From NCBI GenBank assembly GCA_938083085.1, contig CALLKX010000103.1, positions 1-45,874 on the forward strand: DNA of 45,874 bases. Direction: 5' to 3'. The position numbers and the translations under genes are program-made. The notes beneath the pieces were generated by a model that worked only from the letters and a program-made list of their open reading frames with translations, ran no database searches and was not told the origin of the DNA. This DNA comes from an uncultured bacterium. Its GTDB lineage: Bacteria; Planctomycetota; UBA1135; GCA-002686595. This document shows positions 44,553 through 45,874 of the stretch, one piece after another (the first letter of the stretch is position 1; each line of letters opens with the position of its first letter).

Positions 44553-45361
44553 TGATGAACGAACAAGATGAACTGCCCCTGGACGCTGCGCTGGAGTCGG
44601 CCATCGCGGCCCTGGAAGCTGGCGATCCGGAGCTCGCCCTCACCCAGGCCGCCCGCGCCGAGGACGGCGGGCCTCGCGCCCTCATCGAGGCCCGGGCTTA
44701 CCTGGACCTCGGGATGCTCGACCCCGCCCGCGAGCGCCTTGGCGCCGCGACGGTAGCGCTCGGCGACGATGACATCGAAGTGGTCGAGCTTGAGGGTGAG
44801 GTCGCCCTCGAGTCCTGGGATCTCGCCGCCGCTGCCCTGGCCTTCGAGGCGGTCGGAGCGGTGGAGCCCGACGCGTGGATTCACGAACGCCTCGCGCTCC
44901 TCGCAGACCACGCTGGAGACCACGACCGAGCCCACGCGCTCATGGTCGAGGCCGCGGCGATCGACGAGACACGTCCGACCCCGGTGCGGGTCTCGGCTGC
45001 GGCCTTCGACCGGGTGGTCGAGGACGCGCTCGCCTCCCTCGCTCCCCCCTTCGCGGACCGCGTCCGCAACGTCCGCATGGTCCGCGAGCCCGTGCCGTTC
45101 CGGGAGCTCGTCGACCCCCGCGACCCGTCCGCCACCCCGCCCGACATCCTCGGCCTCTTCGTCGGCCCGACCATCCACGATCTCGCGGAGGACTTCCCGG
45201 CCCAATTGCCGCCCTCGATCTACCTGTTCCAGCGCAACCTGGAGCGCATGGCTCGTGACGAGGAGCATCTCGCCGAGGAGATCCGGATCACGCTCTTCCA
45301 CGAGATCGGGCACCTCCTAGGATTGGACGAGAGCGGCGTCGCCGAACTCGGCCTCGCTTGA
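44549..45361 (+). CDS. TPR-like protein with C-terminal zincin metallopeptidase domain
   Basis: The 270 residues combine an N-terminal helical part (about 1-130) resembling TPR repeats (ALESAIAALEAGDPELALTQAARAED) with a C-terminal minimal metallopeptidase domain of the PF06262 zincin-like type. That domain has RVEDALASLAPPFADRV-like helices, PPDILGLFVGP, IYLFQRNLERMA and the metal site FHEIGHLLGLDE (His251, Glu252, His255, with a nearby Asp as likely third ligand). The substrate is unknown. Start ATG 44549 overlaps the nth stop; two further in-frame ATGs follow at once (44552, 44555). The frataxin gene begins 12 bases after the stop. Confidence 0.82.
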   Translation: MMMNEQDELPLDAALESAIAALEAGDPELALTQAARAEDGGPRALIEARAYLDLGMLDPARERLGAATVALGDDDIEVVELEGEVALESWDLAAAALAFEAVGAVEPDAWIHERLALLADHAGDHDRAHALMVEAAAIDETRPTPVRVSAAAFDRVVEDALASLAPPFADRVRNVRMVREPVPFRELVDPRDPSATPPDILGLFVGPTIHDLAEDFPAQLPPSIYLFQRNLERMARDEEHLAEEIRITLFHEIGHLLGLDESGVAELGLA

Positions 45362-45373
45362 CCCCCCACCGAT

Positions 45374-45700
45374 ATGGATCGCCCCACATTCTTGCGACTT
45401 GCCGACGTTGTCATCCGACGCGTCGAGGACTGGCTCGAGGACTTCGACCCCGATGAGGTGGACTTTGCCACGGCAGACGGCGTGTTGAAGATCCAATTCG
45501 AAGGCGGCCCCACCTACGTCCTCAATCGCCAGACCGCCACCAACGAGATGTGGTACGCGGCGGGCGTGCGCGCTTGGCACTACGTGCTCGAACCCGAGAG
45601 TCAGACCTGGCTCTGTGACAAGGACGGCCATGAGCTGTTCTCGCGGATATCCGGCACCGTCGGGGAGCACCTCGGCCGAGCCATCGCCTCCCCCATCTGA
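45374..45700 (+). CDS. cyaY: Frataxin/CyaY family iron-binding protein
   Basis: CyaY binds iron and modulates cysteine-desulfurase-driven iron-sulfur cluster assembly. The 108-residue product shows the family layout: an acidic first helix (RLADVVIRRVEDWLEDFDPDE), strands with GVLKIQFEGGPTYVLNRQTATNEMWYAAG, where the NRQ and W-x-A motifs are diagnostic, then AWHYVLEPESQTWLCDKDGHELFSRIS. Acidic residues of the first helix and strand are kept. It follows the zincin gene by 12 bases and may be co-transcribed with nth and the zincin. A free-standing cysteine desulfurase is encoded at 29489. Frataxin is best known from proteobacteria and mitochondria, so finding it here is of interest. Confidence 0.88.
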   Translation: MDRPTFLRLADVVIRRVEDWLEDFDPDEVDFATADGVLKIQFEGGPTYVLNRQTATNEMWYAAGVRAWHYVLEPESQTWLCDKDGHELFSRISGTVGEHLGRAIASPI

Positions 45701-45707
45701 TCGGCAC

Positions 45708-45874
45708 ATGGCAAGCGACCCCCAGCACCTCGGACTCCATCGACTGGAGGGATTCTTCTGGGTGGCTCGCACGGGTGGATACGCCCGCGCCGCCCGCGCC
45801 TTCCCGTATCCCATCACGCAGCCCGCCGTCCACCAGCAGGTCAAGAAGCTGGAGGACGAGCTGGCCGTGACGCT
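45708..45874 (+). CDS. LysR-family transcriptional regulator, N-terminal fragment
   Basis: The frame runs from ATG 45708 off the end of the window (55 codons visible). The residues LEGFFWVARTGGYARAAR ... ITQPAVHQQVKKLEDELAV match the LysR-type helix-turn-helix, in which Q-P-A-V-x-x-Q-x-x-x-LE is diagnostic. It begins seven bases after the cyaY stop, so it may belong to the same transcript. The effector domain and targets are not visible. Confidence 0.8.
   Translation, partial: MASDPQHLGLHRLEGFFWVARTGGYARAARAFPYPITQPAVHQQVKKLEDELAVT

Overview
The window is very GC-rich and gene-dense. It most likely comes from a planctomycete, possibly a marine one. The strongest lineage marker is the paired PSCyt1/DUF1549/DUF1553 and DUF1501 genes (6483-10912), a hallmark of Planctomycetota. 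Other hints are large secreted carboxypeptidase-regulatory-like proteins, an ApbE/NqrM pair (maturation of the sodium-pumping NADH dehydrogenase Na+-NQR), weak or absent Shine-Dalgarno sites, and frequent 1- or 4-base gene overlaps. No rRNA, tRNA, CRISPR array, insertion sequence or phage gene was recognised.

Layout. 1-793: the end of apbE converges on nqrM. 1097-3325: monomeric isocitrate dehydrogenase. 3458-4252: an SGNH-hydrolase lipoprotein. 4253-4881: a long gap ending in two palindromes at the start of a NifA-like sigma-54 activator (4882-6450). 6483-13625: the cytochrome-like/DUF1501 pair, a TPR lipoprotein and a second SGNH-hydrolase lipoprotein. 13744-22109 (minus): five overlapping DNA-repair genes. 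22282-23797: a divergent ECF-sigma-like protein and a PhyH-type dioxygenase. 23828-28482 (minus): a permease with fused regulatory domains, a universal stress protein and phosphoglucose isomerase. 28673-31295: a YugP-type metalloprotease, a divergent cysteine desulfurase and an unknown protein. 31950-35010: a carboxypeptidase-regulatory-like protein and a SprT-like protein. 35285-38493 (minus): a CpsD-like ATPase and a large exported helical protein. 38546-42210: a three-gene biotin-dependent acyl-CoA carboxylase. 42344 to the end: a second carboxypeptidase-regulatory-like protein, endonuclease III, a zincin, frataxin/CyaY and the start of a LysR-type regulator.

The most notable system is the repair operon. 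The known four-gene 'ligase-associated' cluster (MBL exonuclease, ATP-dependent ligase, Lhr-type helicase, PdeM phosphoesterase) is preceded, with a 4-base overlap, by one gene fusing a class II-like photolyase to a renalase-like FAD amine-oxidase domain. All four junctions are 4-base overlaps, and the internal start codons weaken along the operon (ATG, ATG, GTG, TTG). This suggests that photoreversal of UV damage and excision/ligation repair are made as one unit.

Smaller points of interest: a BCCP with a VEVMKTF biotinylation site beside a glutaconyl-CoA-decarboxylase-like carboxyltransferase; an APC permease carrying PTS EIIA-like and TrkA_C domains; endonuclease III with an altered iron-sulfur cysteine pattern next to frataxin; and many short GC-rich tandem repeats in the gaps. 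Functions are inferred from motifs read by eye; no database search was run.
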